NCBI RefSeq assembly: GCF_900113705.1 | Contig: NZ_FOQI01000021.1 | Span: forward strand, 1 to 64,000 | Reading direction: 5' to 3' | DNA: 64,000 nt | Source: Collimonas sp. OK307 | GTDB lineage: Bacteria > Pseudomonadota > Gammaproteobacteria > Burkholderiales > Burkholderiaceae_D | Notes under the pieces: generated by a model | Databases searched by the model: none | Told to the model about the DNA's origin: nothing | What the model saw: only the letters and a program-made list of their open reading frames with translations | Position numbers and translations under genes: made by a program | Part shown: positions 55,447-64,000 of the stretch, in pieces | How the letters are laid out: each line of letters begins with the position of its first letter | Numbering within the stretch: the stretch's first letter is position 1

Positions 55447-56364
55447 ATGTTCGGAAGCGTCTCGTTAATTTTGCTGGTGATTGTTGTCATATTTATCGCC
55501 AAGACGATCAAAGTGGTGCCGCAGCAGCATGCGTGGGTAGTCGAACGTCTCGGTAAATATCACGCCACCCTGGGACCGGGGCTGAGCATTGTGGTGCCAT
55601 TCATCGACCGCGTCGCCTACAAGCACATCTTGAAAGAAATTCCGCTGGATGTGCCGCCGCAGGTTTGTATCACTCGCGATAACACGCAGTTGCAGGTAGA
55701 CGGCATCTTGTATTTCCAGATTACCGATCCGATGCGCGCTTCCTACGGCTCCTCCAACTATATCGCCGCTATCACGCAACTGGCGCAAACCACCTTGCGT
55801 TCGGTGATCGGTAAAATGGAACTGGACAAGACATTTGAAGAACGCGATCACATCAACACCACGATTGTTAACGCGATTGACGAGTCCGCCGCGAATTGGG
55901 GCGTCAAGGTGCTGCGTTATGAAATCAAGGATTTGACGCCGCCTAAGGAAATCTTGCACGCGATGCAGGCGCAGATTACCGCCGAGCGTGAGAAGCGGGC
56001 GCTGATTGCAGCATCTGAAGGTCGCAAGCAGGAACAGATCAATATTGCGACCGGTGAGCGTGAAGCATCGATTGCCAAGTCGGAAGGTGAGAAGCAGGCT
56101 TCCATCAACCGCGCCCAAGGCCAGGCTGCAGCGATCCTGTCGATCGCCGAAGCCAGCGCCGAAGCGATCCGCAAGACCGCGGCTGCGATCCAGTCGCCAG
56201 GCGGTTCGGATGCTGTCAACCTGAAAGTGGCGGAGCAGTATGTGGCAGCGTTCGGCCAGTTGGCGAAGACGAATAATTCGATTATCGTGCCGGCCAACAT
56301 GGGCGATATCAGCGGCCTGATTGCCACCGCCTTGCAAGTGGTCAAGTCTCAGACCAAATCGTAA
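55447..56364 (+). CDS. SPFH/stomatin-like protein (QmcA type)
   Basis: A 305-residue membrane-anchored protein with one N-terminal helix (SVSLILLVIVVIFIAKTIKVV), an SPFH/band-7 domain (VPQQHAWVVERLGKYHATLGPGLSIVVPFIDRVAYKHILKEIPLDVPPQVCITRDNTQLQVDGILYFQ) and a long C-terminal coiled coil rich in Glu/Ala/Lys. It forms large ring or cage oligomers in the membrane and helps membrane protein quality control; it is paired with NfeD upstream. ATAAGGAAAAAAA precedes the ATG. A strong terminator follows. Confidence 0.92.
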   Translation: MFGSVSLILLVIVVIFIAKTIKVVPQQHAWVVERLGKYHATLGPGLSIVVPFIDRVAYKHILKEIPLDVPPQVCITRDNTQLQVDGILYFQITDPMRASYGSSNYIAAITQLAQTTLRSVIGKMELDKTFEERDHINTTIVNAIDESAANWGVKVLRYEIKDLTPPKEILHAMQAQITAEREKRALIAASEGRKQEQINIATGEREASIAKSEGEKQASINRAQGQAAAILSIAEASAEAIRKTAAAIQSPGGSDAVNLKVAEQYVAAFGQLAKTNNSIIVPANMGDISGLIATALQVVKSQTKS

Positions 56365-56374
56365 TCTCGATATA

Positions 56375-56420
56375 AAAAAACGGCCCCGGCGAAAATCAAA
56401 TTTCGCCGGGGCCGTTTTTT
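56375..56420 (+). terminator. Terminator after the SPFH gene
   Basis: Arms 56375-56394 and 56401-56420 are perfect 20-bp complements (A-tract, CGGCCCCGGCGAAA and inverse) with a 6-base loop and a T6 end. Works on the plus strand; the symmetrical A/T tracts make it bidirectional. Confidence 0.95.
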
Positions 56421-56443
56421 ATCGTGTCTGGCTTAATGACTTA

Positions 56444-56543
56444 TAGGACTTACGCCAAACTGTTCCAGCAAGGCACGACGACGACAGTACGAATGTACGG
56501 CTAGGAGGAGTAACGCCGCTGGGGCAGTTTTGCGTAAGTCCTA
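56444..56543. repeat. 100-bp palindromic repeat element
   Basis: Terminal inverted repeats TAGGACTTACGCCAAACTG (56444-56462) and CAGTTTTGCGTAAGTCCTA (56525-56543) match with one mismatch. The element is flanked by CTTAATGACTTA direct repeats (56432-56443 and 56545-56556). Its interior, read on the minus strand (56496-56517), matches 20 of 22 bases of the MITE-like element at 15038-15059. Non-coding; it lies between the SPFH terminator and smpB. Confidence 0.7.
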
Positions 56544-56569
56544 ACTTAATGACTTAATGGCTTTGCGGA

Positions 56570-57019
56570 TTAACGCCGGTGCTGCTTCATCGCAGCCTGC
56601 ACTTCACGTTCACCGTCGCGCTGACGCTCGGTATCGCGCTTGTCGTGCTGTTTCTTACCCTTGGCCAGGCCGATTTCGCATTTGATGCGGCCGCGCAGAT
56701 AATGCAGGTTGATCGGCACCAGCGTGTAGCCGGAGCGCTCGACCTTCATGATCAGCTTCTTGATTTCCTCTGCGTGCAGCAGTAGCTTGCGGGTGCGCAC
56801 CGCTTCCGGATGGACGTGGCTGGACGCGCTGAGGAGGGCGCTGATATGGGCGCCGAACAGATAAATTTCGCCATTGCGGACAATGACATACGATTCTTTC
56901 AGATTGGCGCGGCCGGCGCGGATGGACTTCACTTCCCAGCCGTGCAACTCCATGCCTGCCTCGTAACGCTCTTCGATGAAGTAGTCGTGGAAGACTTTTT
57001 TGTTGTCAATAATGCTCAT
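56570..57019 (-). CDS. smpB: SsrA-binding protein SmpB
   Basis: The tmRNA partner that delivers SsrA to stalled ribosomes. 149 residues. OB-fold core with [64 protein letters not shown] and the basic C-terminal tail [30 protein letters not shown] that enters the decoding site. It is divergent from ratA with a 67-base gap, the usual betaproteobacterial order. No tmRNA gene was recognised nearby. Confidence 0.97.
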   Translation of the reverse strand: MSIIDNKKVFHDYFIEERYEAGMELHGWEVKSIRAGRANLKESYVIVRNGEIYLFGAHISALLSASSHVHPEAVRTRKLLLHAEEIKKLIMKVERSGYTLVPINLHYLRGRIKCEIGLAKGKKQHDKRDTERQRDGEREVQAAMKQHRR

Positions 57020-57086
57020 GTATTAGGAAAATCGCGCAGGTCGGTTAAAATTTCAAGTTGTGATTCTATCAAATGGTTGATATTCA

Positions 57087-57527
57087 ATGGCAGTAGTGCA
57101 TAAAACGGTTCTTTTGGGATATAGCGCTGAACAGATGTTTGCGCTGGTCGATCGGGTCGAAGACTACCCGCAATTCCTGCCGTGGTGCGGCGGGGTGGAC
57201 GTACGTGAACGGGCTGCCGGCAAGCTGGTAGCGACGCTGAACATACATTACCACGGTATCAAGCAATCGTTTACTACTGAAAACAGCAACACGCCGCCCG
57301 GCGCCATGCAGATGCGCCTGGTCGAAGGGCCGTTCAAGCACCTCGACGGCAACTGGAGCTTCAAGGCATTGCGGGCCGATGCCTGCAAGATCGAATTCGA
57401 TTTGCATTACGAATTCTCCAGCAAGATCCTGGAAAAACTGATCGGCCCGGTATTCAGCATGATCGCCAACAGTTTCGTCGATTCCTTCTGCAAGCGCGCT
57501 GACACGGTATATGGCCATCATGACTGA
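57087..57527 (+). CDS. ratA: RatA-family SRPBCC protein
   Basis: A 146-residue START/COQ10-like protein. Sequence blocks HKTVLLGYSAEQMFALVDRVEDYPQFLPWCGGVDV, PPGAMQMRLVEGPFKHLDGNWSFKAL and FDLHYEFSSKILEKLIGPVFSMIANSFVDSFCKRA are typical of RatA/YfjG. E. coli RatA has been described as a toxin blocking 70S association, while COQ10 homologues bind ubiquinone, so a lipid or quinone role is an alternative. It overlaps rnfH slightly. Confidence 0.92.
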   Translation: MAVVHKTVLLGYSAEQMFALVDRVEDYPQFLPWCGGVDVRERAAGKLVATLNIHYHGIKQSFTTENSNTPPGAMQMRLVEGPFKHLDGNWSFKALRADACKIEFDLHYEFSSKILEKLIGPVFSMIANSFVDSFCKRADTVYGHHD

Positions 57528-57825
57528 CAAGGGTGCCACCGAAACACTGATACAGATCCAGGTCTGTTACGCCAGCCCTGGTGTGCAGGCCATCAAGCAG
57601 CTGTCAGTACCGGCCGGGACGCTGCTGCACGACGGTATCAAGCGCAGCGGCCTGCTGGAAGAGATACGCGAAATCGACCTTAGCTGCTGGCGGGTTGGCA
57701 TCTATGGCAAGCTGAAGACGCTGGATACCGTATTGCGCGATCAGGACCGGATTGAAATCTATCGTCCGTTGATTGCCGATCCGATGGAATCGCGCCGCAA
57801 ACGCGCCGATAAAAAAGCCCGCTGA
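57520..57825 (+). CDS. rnfH: RnfH-family ubiquitin-like protein
   Basis: A 101-residue beta-grasp protein of the RnfH family (YfjF). IQIQVCYASPGVQAIKQLSVPAGTLLHDGIKRSGLLEEIREIDLSCWRVGIYGKLKTLDTVLRDQDRIEIYRPLIADPMESRRKRADKK matches the family end IYRPL-ADP-R-RR. Function poorly known; paired with ratA in many genomes. ATG 57520 is used; an ATG at 57511 is an equal alternative. The stop codon lies in the loop of the terminator. Confidence 0.9.
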   Translation: MTDKGATETLIQIQVCYASPGVQAIKQLSVPAGTLLHDGIKRSGLLEEIREIDLSCWRVGIYGKLKTLDTVLRDQDRIEIYRPLIADPMESRRKRADKKAR

Positions 57826-57838
57826 ATGGCGGGCTTTT
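57813..57838 (+). terminator. Terminator overlapping the rnfH stop
   Basis: AAAAGCCCGC, loop TGAATG, GCGGGCTTTT. The rnfH TGA is the first codon of the loop, so the 5' arm is coding sequence. Rho-independent form, partly usable from the opposite strand. Confidence 0.88.
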
Positions 57839-57863
57839 ACGGTTTTCTATTTCACTTCCTGTT

Positions 57864-58406
57864 TTACTGACAGTCGTTCAAGGTCTCTTGGTTCTGCTCG
57901 TTTTGCTGCGCGCGCTGCTGATCGGTCATGTATGAGCGCTGGCCGTTAGCGTCGGTCTGGGCAATCCGCGCACCGGAAGCGAGGGTTCGCTGATTGGCGC
58001 GGGCACGGGCGCAATTTTCTGCCTTGTTAGAGGCCAGTTTGGCGTCCTGCTCGGCTTTCTTGCTCTTTTCAGCCTGCTCAGCCTTACGTTTTTGAAATGC
58101 GGCATTCTGCTCGGCGACAGTCGGCGCCGCTTTCGCATCCGGCTTGCTGTCGTCGGCAGCGTCCGCGGTCGTTGCGTTAGCCGCAGCATCTTCTGAGCCG
58201 GCATAGCCGGCATTGCGCGGCAGGTGCTGGCCCGGTGCTTTCAGGATGCGTTTGTTCGGGACCGAAGGCGGCGGCGGTTGGTCTGAATATTGTTTGACGC
58301 CTTTTTCATCCAGCCACACGAACTGCGCCAGGGCGGAAGTCGCCAGGCTGAGCAAAACCAGTGCCGCGGTGGCGGAGAAAACCTGTTTCAGGCGAGGTGC
58401 ATTCAT
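57864..58406 (-). CDS. DUF4124-domain periplasmic protein
   Basis: A 180-residue exported protein. Signal peptide MNAPRLKQVFSATAALVLLS..., cleaved near SALA|Q, followed by the DUF4124 start QFVWLDEKGVKQYSDQPPPPSVPNKRILKAPGQ. The middle (about 85-135) is a charged, Ala/Lys/Glu-rich coiled coil, and the end is Gln/Asn-rich (DQQRAQQNEQNQETLNDCQ). Function unknown. It converges with rnfH and diverges from guaB. Confidence 0.85.
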   Translation of the reverse strand: MNAPRLKQVFSATAALVLLSLATSALAQFVWLDEKGVKQYSDQPPPPSVPNKRILKAPGQHLPRNAGYAGSEDAAANATTADAADDSKPDAKAAPTVAEQNAAFQKRKAEQAEKSKKAEQDAKLASNKAENCARARANQRTLASGARIAQTDANGQRSYMTDQQRAQQNEQNQETLNDCQ

Positions 58407-58572
58407 TGCTTGTCCTTGGGGCGTATTAAAAGTGAAATGGCAGAACTAAAAACAGTGCGCAGATTTCGCCATGTTTTACCAGTCGTGTCAATTGATGGAT
58501 AGTGCTTTGTGGAAATATTTTACGTGTTGCGGCTAAAATCGCGCAGCGTTAGGCGACTTGCCTGGATTTCTG

Positions 58573-60065
<1,493 letters not shown>

Positions 60066-60096
60066 TTTGGTTCAGTCTTGACTCTGTCTCATGAAC

Positions 60097-60127
60097 GCGC
60101 CACCTGCGGCATAGTCGCAGGTGGCGC
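60097..60127 (+). other. 12-bp stem-loop between guaB and guaA
   Basis: GCGCCACCTGCG (60097-60108) and CGCAGGTGGCGC (60116-60127) with a 7-base loop. There is no T-run after it, so it is more likely an RNA-processing or stability element within the guaBA transcript than a terminator. Confidence 0.6.
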
Positions 60128-60179
60128 GTGCAGTTTAAAGATTCTCATTTTTTGCTAAATCAGCCACCAGGCCTCCACC

Positions 60180-61760
60180 ATGCACTCAAAAATCCTCATC
60201 CTCGATTTCGGCTCCCAGGTAACCCAACTGATCGCACGGCGCGTGCGCGAAGCTGGCGTGTTTTCTGAGGTTTATCCTTACGATGTGTCGGACGAATTCA
60301 TCCGTAACTACGGTGCTGCCGGCGTGATCCTGTCGGGCGGCCCGAATAGCGTCACCGACGGCGATACCCCACGTGCGCCGCAAGCGGTATTCGAGCTTGG
60401 CGTGCCGGTGTTCGGCATCTGCTACGGCATGCAAACCATGGCCGAGCAACTGGGCGGCAAGGTCGAGATGGGCAAGGTCCGTGAATTCGGTTACGCCGAA
60501 GTCCGCGCGCGCGGTCATACAGCGCTGTTGAAGGATATCAGCGATTTCGTCACACCCGATTCGCATGCGATGCTGAAGGTCTGGATGAGCCACGGCGACA
60601 AGGTTAATGAAATGCCGCCTGGCTTCAAGTTGATGGCATCGACCCCGAACTGCCCGGTCGCCGGCATGGCCGACGAAGAGCGTAAATTCTATGCGGTGCA
60701 GTTCCATCCGGAAGTCACCCACACGGTACAAGGCGAAGCGATCCTGACGCGTTTTGTCATCGATATCTGCGGCTGTACACCAGACTGGAACATGCCGGAC
60801 TACATCGCCGAGGCGGTTGAATCGATCCGTAAGCAAGTCGGCAGCGACGAAGTAATCCTGGGCTTGTCCGGCGGTGTTGACAGCAGTGTCGCCGCAGCCC
60901 TGATCCATCGCGCCATCGGCGATCAGCTGACATGCGTATTCGTCGACCACGGCCTGTTGCGCCTCGATGAAGGCAAGATGGTAATGGAGATGTTTGCCCA
61001 GAATCTCGGCGTCAAGGTGATCCATGTCGACGCCACGGCACAGTTCATGGGCCATCTGACCGGCGTCACCGATCCGGAAGCCAAGCGCAAGATTATCGGC
61101 CGTGAATTCGTCGAAGTATTCCAGGTCGAATCGGCTAAGCTGAAGAACGCAAAGTGGCTGGCGCAAGGGACGATTTATCCGGACGTGATCGAAAGTGCAG
61201 GCAAGGGCAAGAACGCCGCGCACACCATCAAGAGCCACCACAATGTCGGCGGCTTGCCGGAAACCTTGAACCTGAAATTGCTGGAGCCGCTGCGCGAACT
61301 GTTCAAGGATGAAGTGCGCAAGCTGGGCGTCGCGCTCGGTTTGCCGCATTCAATGGTGTATCGCCATCCGTTCCCTGGTCCGGGTCTGGGTGTGCGGATC
61401 CTGGGCGAAGTCAAAAAGGAATTCGCCGACCTGCTGCGTCGCGCCGACGCCATCTTCATCGAAGAATTGCGCAATACCAAGGACGATGAGGACGAGTCCT
61501 GGTACGACAAGACCAGCCAGGCGTTCGCTGTGTTCTTGCCGGTCAAGTCGGTTGGCGTGATGGGTGATGGCCGTACTTACGAATATGTGGTTGCTTTGCG
61601 CGCAGTGCAAACGCAGGACTTCATGACTGCGCATTGGGCGCATCTGCCGCATGAATTGCTGGGACGGGTGTCTAACCGCATCATCAATGAAGTGCGAGGG
61701 ATCAATCGCGTGGTGTACGATATTTCAGGTAAGCCGCCGGCGACGATTGAGTGGGAATGA
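60180..61760 (+). CDS. guaA: GMP synthase (glutamine-hydrolysing)
   Basis: Converts XMP to GMP. 526 residues. Class I glutamine amidotransferase domain first: nucleophile Cys81 in [15 protein letters not shown], His/Glu in [10 protein letters not shown]. Then the ATP-pyrophosphatase domain with the PP-loop [17 protein letters not shown] and the C-terminal dimerisation part ([50 protein letters not shown]). Follows guaB with 114 bases and a hairpin between; terminator after. Confidence 0.98.
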   Translation: MHSKILILDFGSQVTQLIARRVREAGVFSEVYPYDVSDEFIRNYGAAGVILSGGPNSVTDGDTPRAPQAVFELGVPVFGICYGMQTMAEQLGGKVEMGKVREFGYAEVRARGHTALLKDISDFVTPDSHAMLKVWMSHGDKVNEMPPGFKLMASTPNCPVAGMADEERKFYAVQFHPEVTHTVQGEAILTRFVIDICGCTPDWNMPDYIAEAVESIRKQVGSDEVILGLSGGVDSSVAAALIHRAIGDQLTCVFVDHGLLRLDEGKMVMEMFAQNLGVKVIHVDATAQFMGHLTGVTDPEAKRKIIGREFVEVFQVESAKLKNAKWLAQGTIYPDVIESAGKGKNAAHTIKSHHNVGGLPETLNLKLLEPLRELFKDEVRKLGVALGLPHSMVYRHPFPGPGLGVRILGEVKKEFADLLRRADAIFIEELRNTKDDEDESWYDKTSQAFAVFLPVKSVGVMGDGRTYEYVVALRAVQTQDFMTAHWAHLPHELLGRVSNRIINEVRGINRVVYDISGKPPATIEWE

Positions 61761-61805
61761 TCTGATGTCCGGCACTCGCTGGTAAACAAAAGCAGAAAAT
61801 GCTCC

Positions 61806-61832
61806 AAAGCCCGCATAAATGCGGGCTTTTTT
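61806..61832 (+). terminator. Terminator after guaA
   Basis: AAAGCCCGC, loop ATAAAT, GCGGGCTTT followed by T residues: rho-independent terminator 45 bases after the guaA stop. Confidence 0.92.
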
Positions 61833-61877
61833 GTTTTCTGGTCCGGTACTGGCTAGCACGTCAATGCATACCCAAGT

Positions 61878-61983
61878 ATCTATTTTAGATGGTATTACTA
61901 ATGGTATTATTTCCGCCGATAGCATGGCGCAAGTCCAATACCATTCTGTGTGTTTTTTCATTTGCATGGTATCGAAAAATTCT
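61878..61983 (+). promoter_or_regulatory. Repeated ATGGTAT half-sites upstream of nnrS
   Basis: ATGGTATTA occurs directly repeated at 61889-61897 and 61901-61909 (12-bp period), AATACCAT inverted at 61937-61944, and ATGGTAT again at 61976-61982; ATCTA-TTT-TAGAT (61878-61890) overlaps the first. These lie in the 189-base nnrS upstream region. The position suggests a nitric-oxide-responsive operator (NsrR or NnrR type), but the match to a published consensus could not be verified. Confidence 0.45.
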
Positions 61984-62021
61984 AATCATTTCTACCGCGT
62001 TATAACGAGCTAGGACTGCAC

Positions 62022-63221
62022 ATGAACGAGTTACCTCTAGCCCGACCACACCAACCCAAATTGCAGCCTGTCACGGACGGCTTCGCGCTATGGAATTTGG
62101 GTTTTCGCCCGTTTTACCTTCTGGCGAGTCTTTTCTGTGCTTTCAGCGTCTTGCTTTGGGCAGCGCAGTTCTCTGGATATCTTCCCTTTGCATACCTACA
62201 AGGGGCGGTATGGCACGCTCATGAAATGCTGTTTGGGTACGCAACCGCGGTTATTGCGGGCTTTCTGCTAACCGCAGTGCGTGCGTGGACCAACCGGCCG
62301 ACGCCGAGCGGAATTCCATTGATGGCATTAGCAGTACTTTGGATCTGCGGCAGAGTTTTGGTGCTGACGCCGTTCGCTATGACGGCAGCCGTGGTGAACG
62401 CGGCTTTTCCTGTCGCCGTGGCAGTGGCGATCGGTATTCCATTGTTTCAAGCTCGGAATGTCCGCAATTATTTTTTTGCAGGACTACTGGTGCTGATGGG
62501 GGTGTTGACCTTCGCGGTACACCTGGCTTTGCAGGGACGCATTGGACTGTCGCCGCGTTTGGGGCTGCAGCTTATGCTGGATGTGGTGCTGTTCATCATG
62601 GTGGTAGTCGCCGGCCGCGTGATCCCCATGTTTACCAACAACGGGGTCCCCGGCACAAATGCAACGCGCAGACCGTTGATAGAAAAAATCGCGCTGGGGA
62701 CCGTCGTGCTATTGTTTGTAGTAGATCTGCTGCAATTGCCCCAGGCAATCATCGCCGCAATCGCGTTGATCTGCGGGCTGGCGCATGGTGTGCGCCTGTT
62801 CTTGTGGAAGCCGTGGCGCACCCTTGCCACACCGCTGGTGTGGATACTTCATGCCGCATACGCATGGATAGTCCTGTACCTCGCGCTACGTGGTTTGAGC
62901 GCTCTTGGGCTGCTGGTTGGATCGTATGCCATACATGCGCTCACCGTCGGTGCGATTGGCGGATTAACTCTGGGTATGATGACGCGGACTGCCCGCGGCC
63001 ATACCGGACGGCCGTTAGCGGCAGACCGGTTTGAGGTGGCGATGTTTATTCTGATACAAACCGCCGCGCTGGTTCGGGTATTTGGCGGCATTGTGTCACC
63101 TCGGCTGTACATGCCGAGTATTCAGCTGTCGGCGCTGCTGTGGGCGATTGCATTTGCTCTATACACCGTGCGCTACTGGCCTGTGTTAACACGCGCCCGG
63201 CTGGATGGTAAACCCGGATAG
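62022..63221 (+). CDS. nnrS: NnrS-family haem/copper membrane protein
   Basis: A 399-residue inner-membrane protein with about 12 hydrophobic helices. NnrS features: FALWNLGFRPFYLLASLFCAFSVLLW near the start, AVWHAHEMLFGYATAVIAGFLLTAVRAWTNRPTP with conserved His ligands, FIMVVVAGRVIPMFTNNGVPG and HALTVGAIGGLTLGMMTRTARGHTGRPL. NnrS contributes to tolerance of nitric oxide and nitrosative stress in denitrifiers and pathogens. AGCTAGGACTGCAC precedes the ATG. No denitrification genes are next to it. Confidence 0.93.
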   Translation: MNELPLARPHQPKLQPVTDGFALWNLGFRPFYLLASLFCAFSVLLWAAQFSGYLPFAYLQGAVWHAHEMLFGYATAVIAGFLLTAVRAWTNRPTPSGIPLMALAVLWICGRVLVLTPFAMTAAVVNAAFPVAVAVAIGIPLFQARNVRNYFFAGLLVLMGVLTFAVHLALQGRIGLSPRLGLQLMLDVVLFIMVVVAGRVIPMFTNNGVPGTNATRRPLIEKIALGTVVLLFVVDLLQLPQAIIAAIALICGLAHGVRLFLWKPWRTLATPLVWILHAAYAWIVLYLALRGLSALGLLVGSYAIHALTVGAIGGLTLGMMTRTARGHTGRPLAADRFEVAMFILIQTAALVRVFGGIVSPRLYMPSIQLSALLWAIAFALYTVRYWPVLTRARLDGKPG

Positions 63222-63264
63222 GATAGTTTTTTTACAAAACCATCACTGTTTTAGAACATCACCT

Positions 63265-63645
63265 ATGGACTACATATCGATCAAACATTTTCATATCGCT
63301 TGCGCCGCGTCGAGCGGTAGCTTGTTTTTCCTGCGCGGGGTATGGATGCTACATGAATCGGCAATGTTGAGGCAGCGCTGGGTCAAAATAGTGCCGCAAG
63401 TTGTCGATACCTTGCTCCTCGTTAGCGCTCTCATCATGGTAATTTGGAGCGGGCAATATCCGTTCGTTCAAAACTGGCTGACCGCCAAGATTCTGGCAGT
63501 ATTTGCCTACATCGCAATCGGCACCATCGCATTAAAACGTGGCAAGACCAAGACTGTGCGTGTTTACGCATTCATCGCGGCGTTGGCCATATTTGCTTAT
63601 ATCGCGTCGGTGGCAGTAACGAAACAAGTACTCGCGCTTGCTTAA
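63265..63645 (+). CDS. SirB2-family membrane protein
   Basis: A 126-residue protein with four hydrophobic helices. Start MDYISIKHFHIACAASSGSLFFLRGVWMLHESAMLRQRWVKIVPQVVDTLLLVSALIMV resembles SirB2 proteins (H in the first helix, RG-W motif, then a VVDT(L)LL helix). SirB2 was first linked to invasion-gene control in Salmonella; its biochemical role is not known. It follows nnrS by 43 bases, a frequent pairing in betaproteobacteria, so co-transcription is likely. ATG 63265 was preferred over an upstream GTG at 63205. Confidence 0.85.
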   Translation: MDYISIKHFHIACAASSGSLFFLRGVWMLHESAMLRQRWVKIVPQVVDTLLLVSALIMVIWSGQYPFVQNWLTAKILAVFAYIAIGTIALKRGKTKTVRVYAFIAALAIFAYIASVAVTKQVLALA

Positions 63646-63795
63646 TCCGATTAACCAGCCGGATCTAACTCCGGGATCGCTTTTGCGTGATGGAGACTGC
63701 ATTCGCGCACTATCAGGATGTCGTCGTCCATCGCTCAATCTCCAGCCGAGGCCGGCTTCGCCAAGAGGATCCGCGACTCACCAATACAGTGCTTA

Positions 63796-64000
63796 CTATG
63801 AGGCCAACAATACGGGCTGACCCTGCGTATCGAACGGTATGAACATGCCGGCGGAACCAGCCTTGATTGATTCCACCATCTGGTTTAATGGCGCCTCTGC
63901 ATCTTCGGCTGTGGGCGCATGCCCGTTCCGGCCTGAAAGGGCGGCGACGAAGACGATTGTCCAGTCCAGCAGGAACTGACGGGATTCTTCAAGCAATGCG
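63796..64000 (-). CDS. C-terminal end of an unrecognised protein (5' end outside window)
   Basis: The frame is open through the right edge; the visible tail of about 67 residues (ALLEESRQFLLDWTIVF... ending DTQGQPVLLAS) is followed by TAG. No family recognised. The Asp/Glu-rich middle (PTAEDAEAPLNQMVESIKAGS) and a partly hydrophobic start can be seen but imply no function. The 150 bases between it and the SirB2 gene show nothing notable. Confidence 0.5.
   Translation of the reverse strand, partial: ALLEESRQFLLDWTIVFVAALSGRNGHAPTAEDAEAPLNQMVESIKAGSAGMFIPFDTQGQPVLLAS

Noticed and set aside
60097-60127. Guanine riboswitch or terminator between guaB and guaA
   Set aside because: Only one simple stem is present, without the three-way junction of a purine riboswitch and without a T-run.
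61819-62013. 64-residue frame between guaA and nnrS
   Set aside because: It starts in the guaA terminator T-tract and covers the nnrS regulatory repeats; no supporting start signal.

Overview
The window looks like a chromosomal segment of a betaproteobacterium in the order Burkholderiales, most probably family Oxalobacteraceae (Collimonas/Herbaspirillum/Janthinobacterium relatives). This is inferred from gene order and protein style: the rpsB-tsf-pyrH-frr-uppS-cdsA-dxr-rseP-bamA-skp-lpxD-fabZ-lpxA-lpxB-rnhB run, the paired cyanophycin synthetases, and smpB-ratA-rnfH-guaB-guaA. No rRNA, tRNA, CRISPR array or intact insertion sequence was recognised.

Layout. 1-4446: the end of a porin, an SMP-30/gluconolactonase-type enzyme, a small fimbria-like secreted protein and a FUSC-type membrane protein. 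4561-13917: a potassium-limitation locus (a 35-aa mini-protein, kdpF, kdpA, kdpB, kdpC, a TorF-type porin, kdpD, kdpE) behind phased TTTAC(A/G) repeats that resemble a KdpE operator. 13942-16672: a cupin protein, an NTF2-like protein, a MITE-like palindromic element and an MFS exporter. 16798-24701: a cyanophycin locus, with cphA and the shorter cphA' on the minus strand and, divergently, an unusual ABC exporter (N-terminal extension plus zinc ribbon) coupled to a DUF1854 protein. 24771-28999: an rRNA pseudouridine synthase, glnD and map on the minus strand. 29341-45146: the translation, isoprenoid, envelope and lipid A super-cluster, all on the plus strand. 45184-48758: divergent ppsR and ppsA. 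48855-51025: an outer-membrane-type protein with copC and copD. 51095-52867: a small accessory patch with a membrane protein, a divergent HxlR regulator with a double-palindrome operator, and a HigBA-like toxin-antitoxin pair. 52960-61760: a TPR-glycosyltransferase, nfeD with an SPFH protein, smpB, ratA, rnfH, a DUF4124 protein, guaB and guaA. 62022-63645: nnrS and a SirB2-like gene. A partial minus-strand gene runs off the right end.

How parts work together. KdpFABC imports K+ under KdpDE control. GlnD senses nitrogen status, and the cyanophycin genes would store nitrogen and carbon as an Asp-Arg polymer; no cyanophycinase is present here, so degradation is encoded elsewhere. The central cluster supplies S2, EF-Ts and ribosome recycling, undecaprenyl-PP, CDP-diacylglycerol, outer-membrane assembly (BamA, Skp, RseP) and the first lipid A steps. 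PpsR controls PpsA. The candidates I rate most worth following are the cyanophycin-linked ABC/DUF1854 pair with its 5' hairpin and divergent palindrome, the HxlR double operator, the apparently leaderless toxin promoter, the phased KdpE-like sites with a mini-ORF before kdpF, and two dispersed palindromic elements sharing a core.
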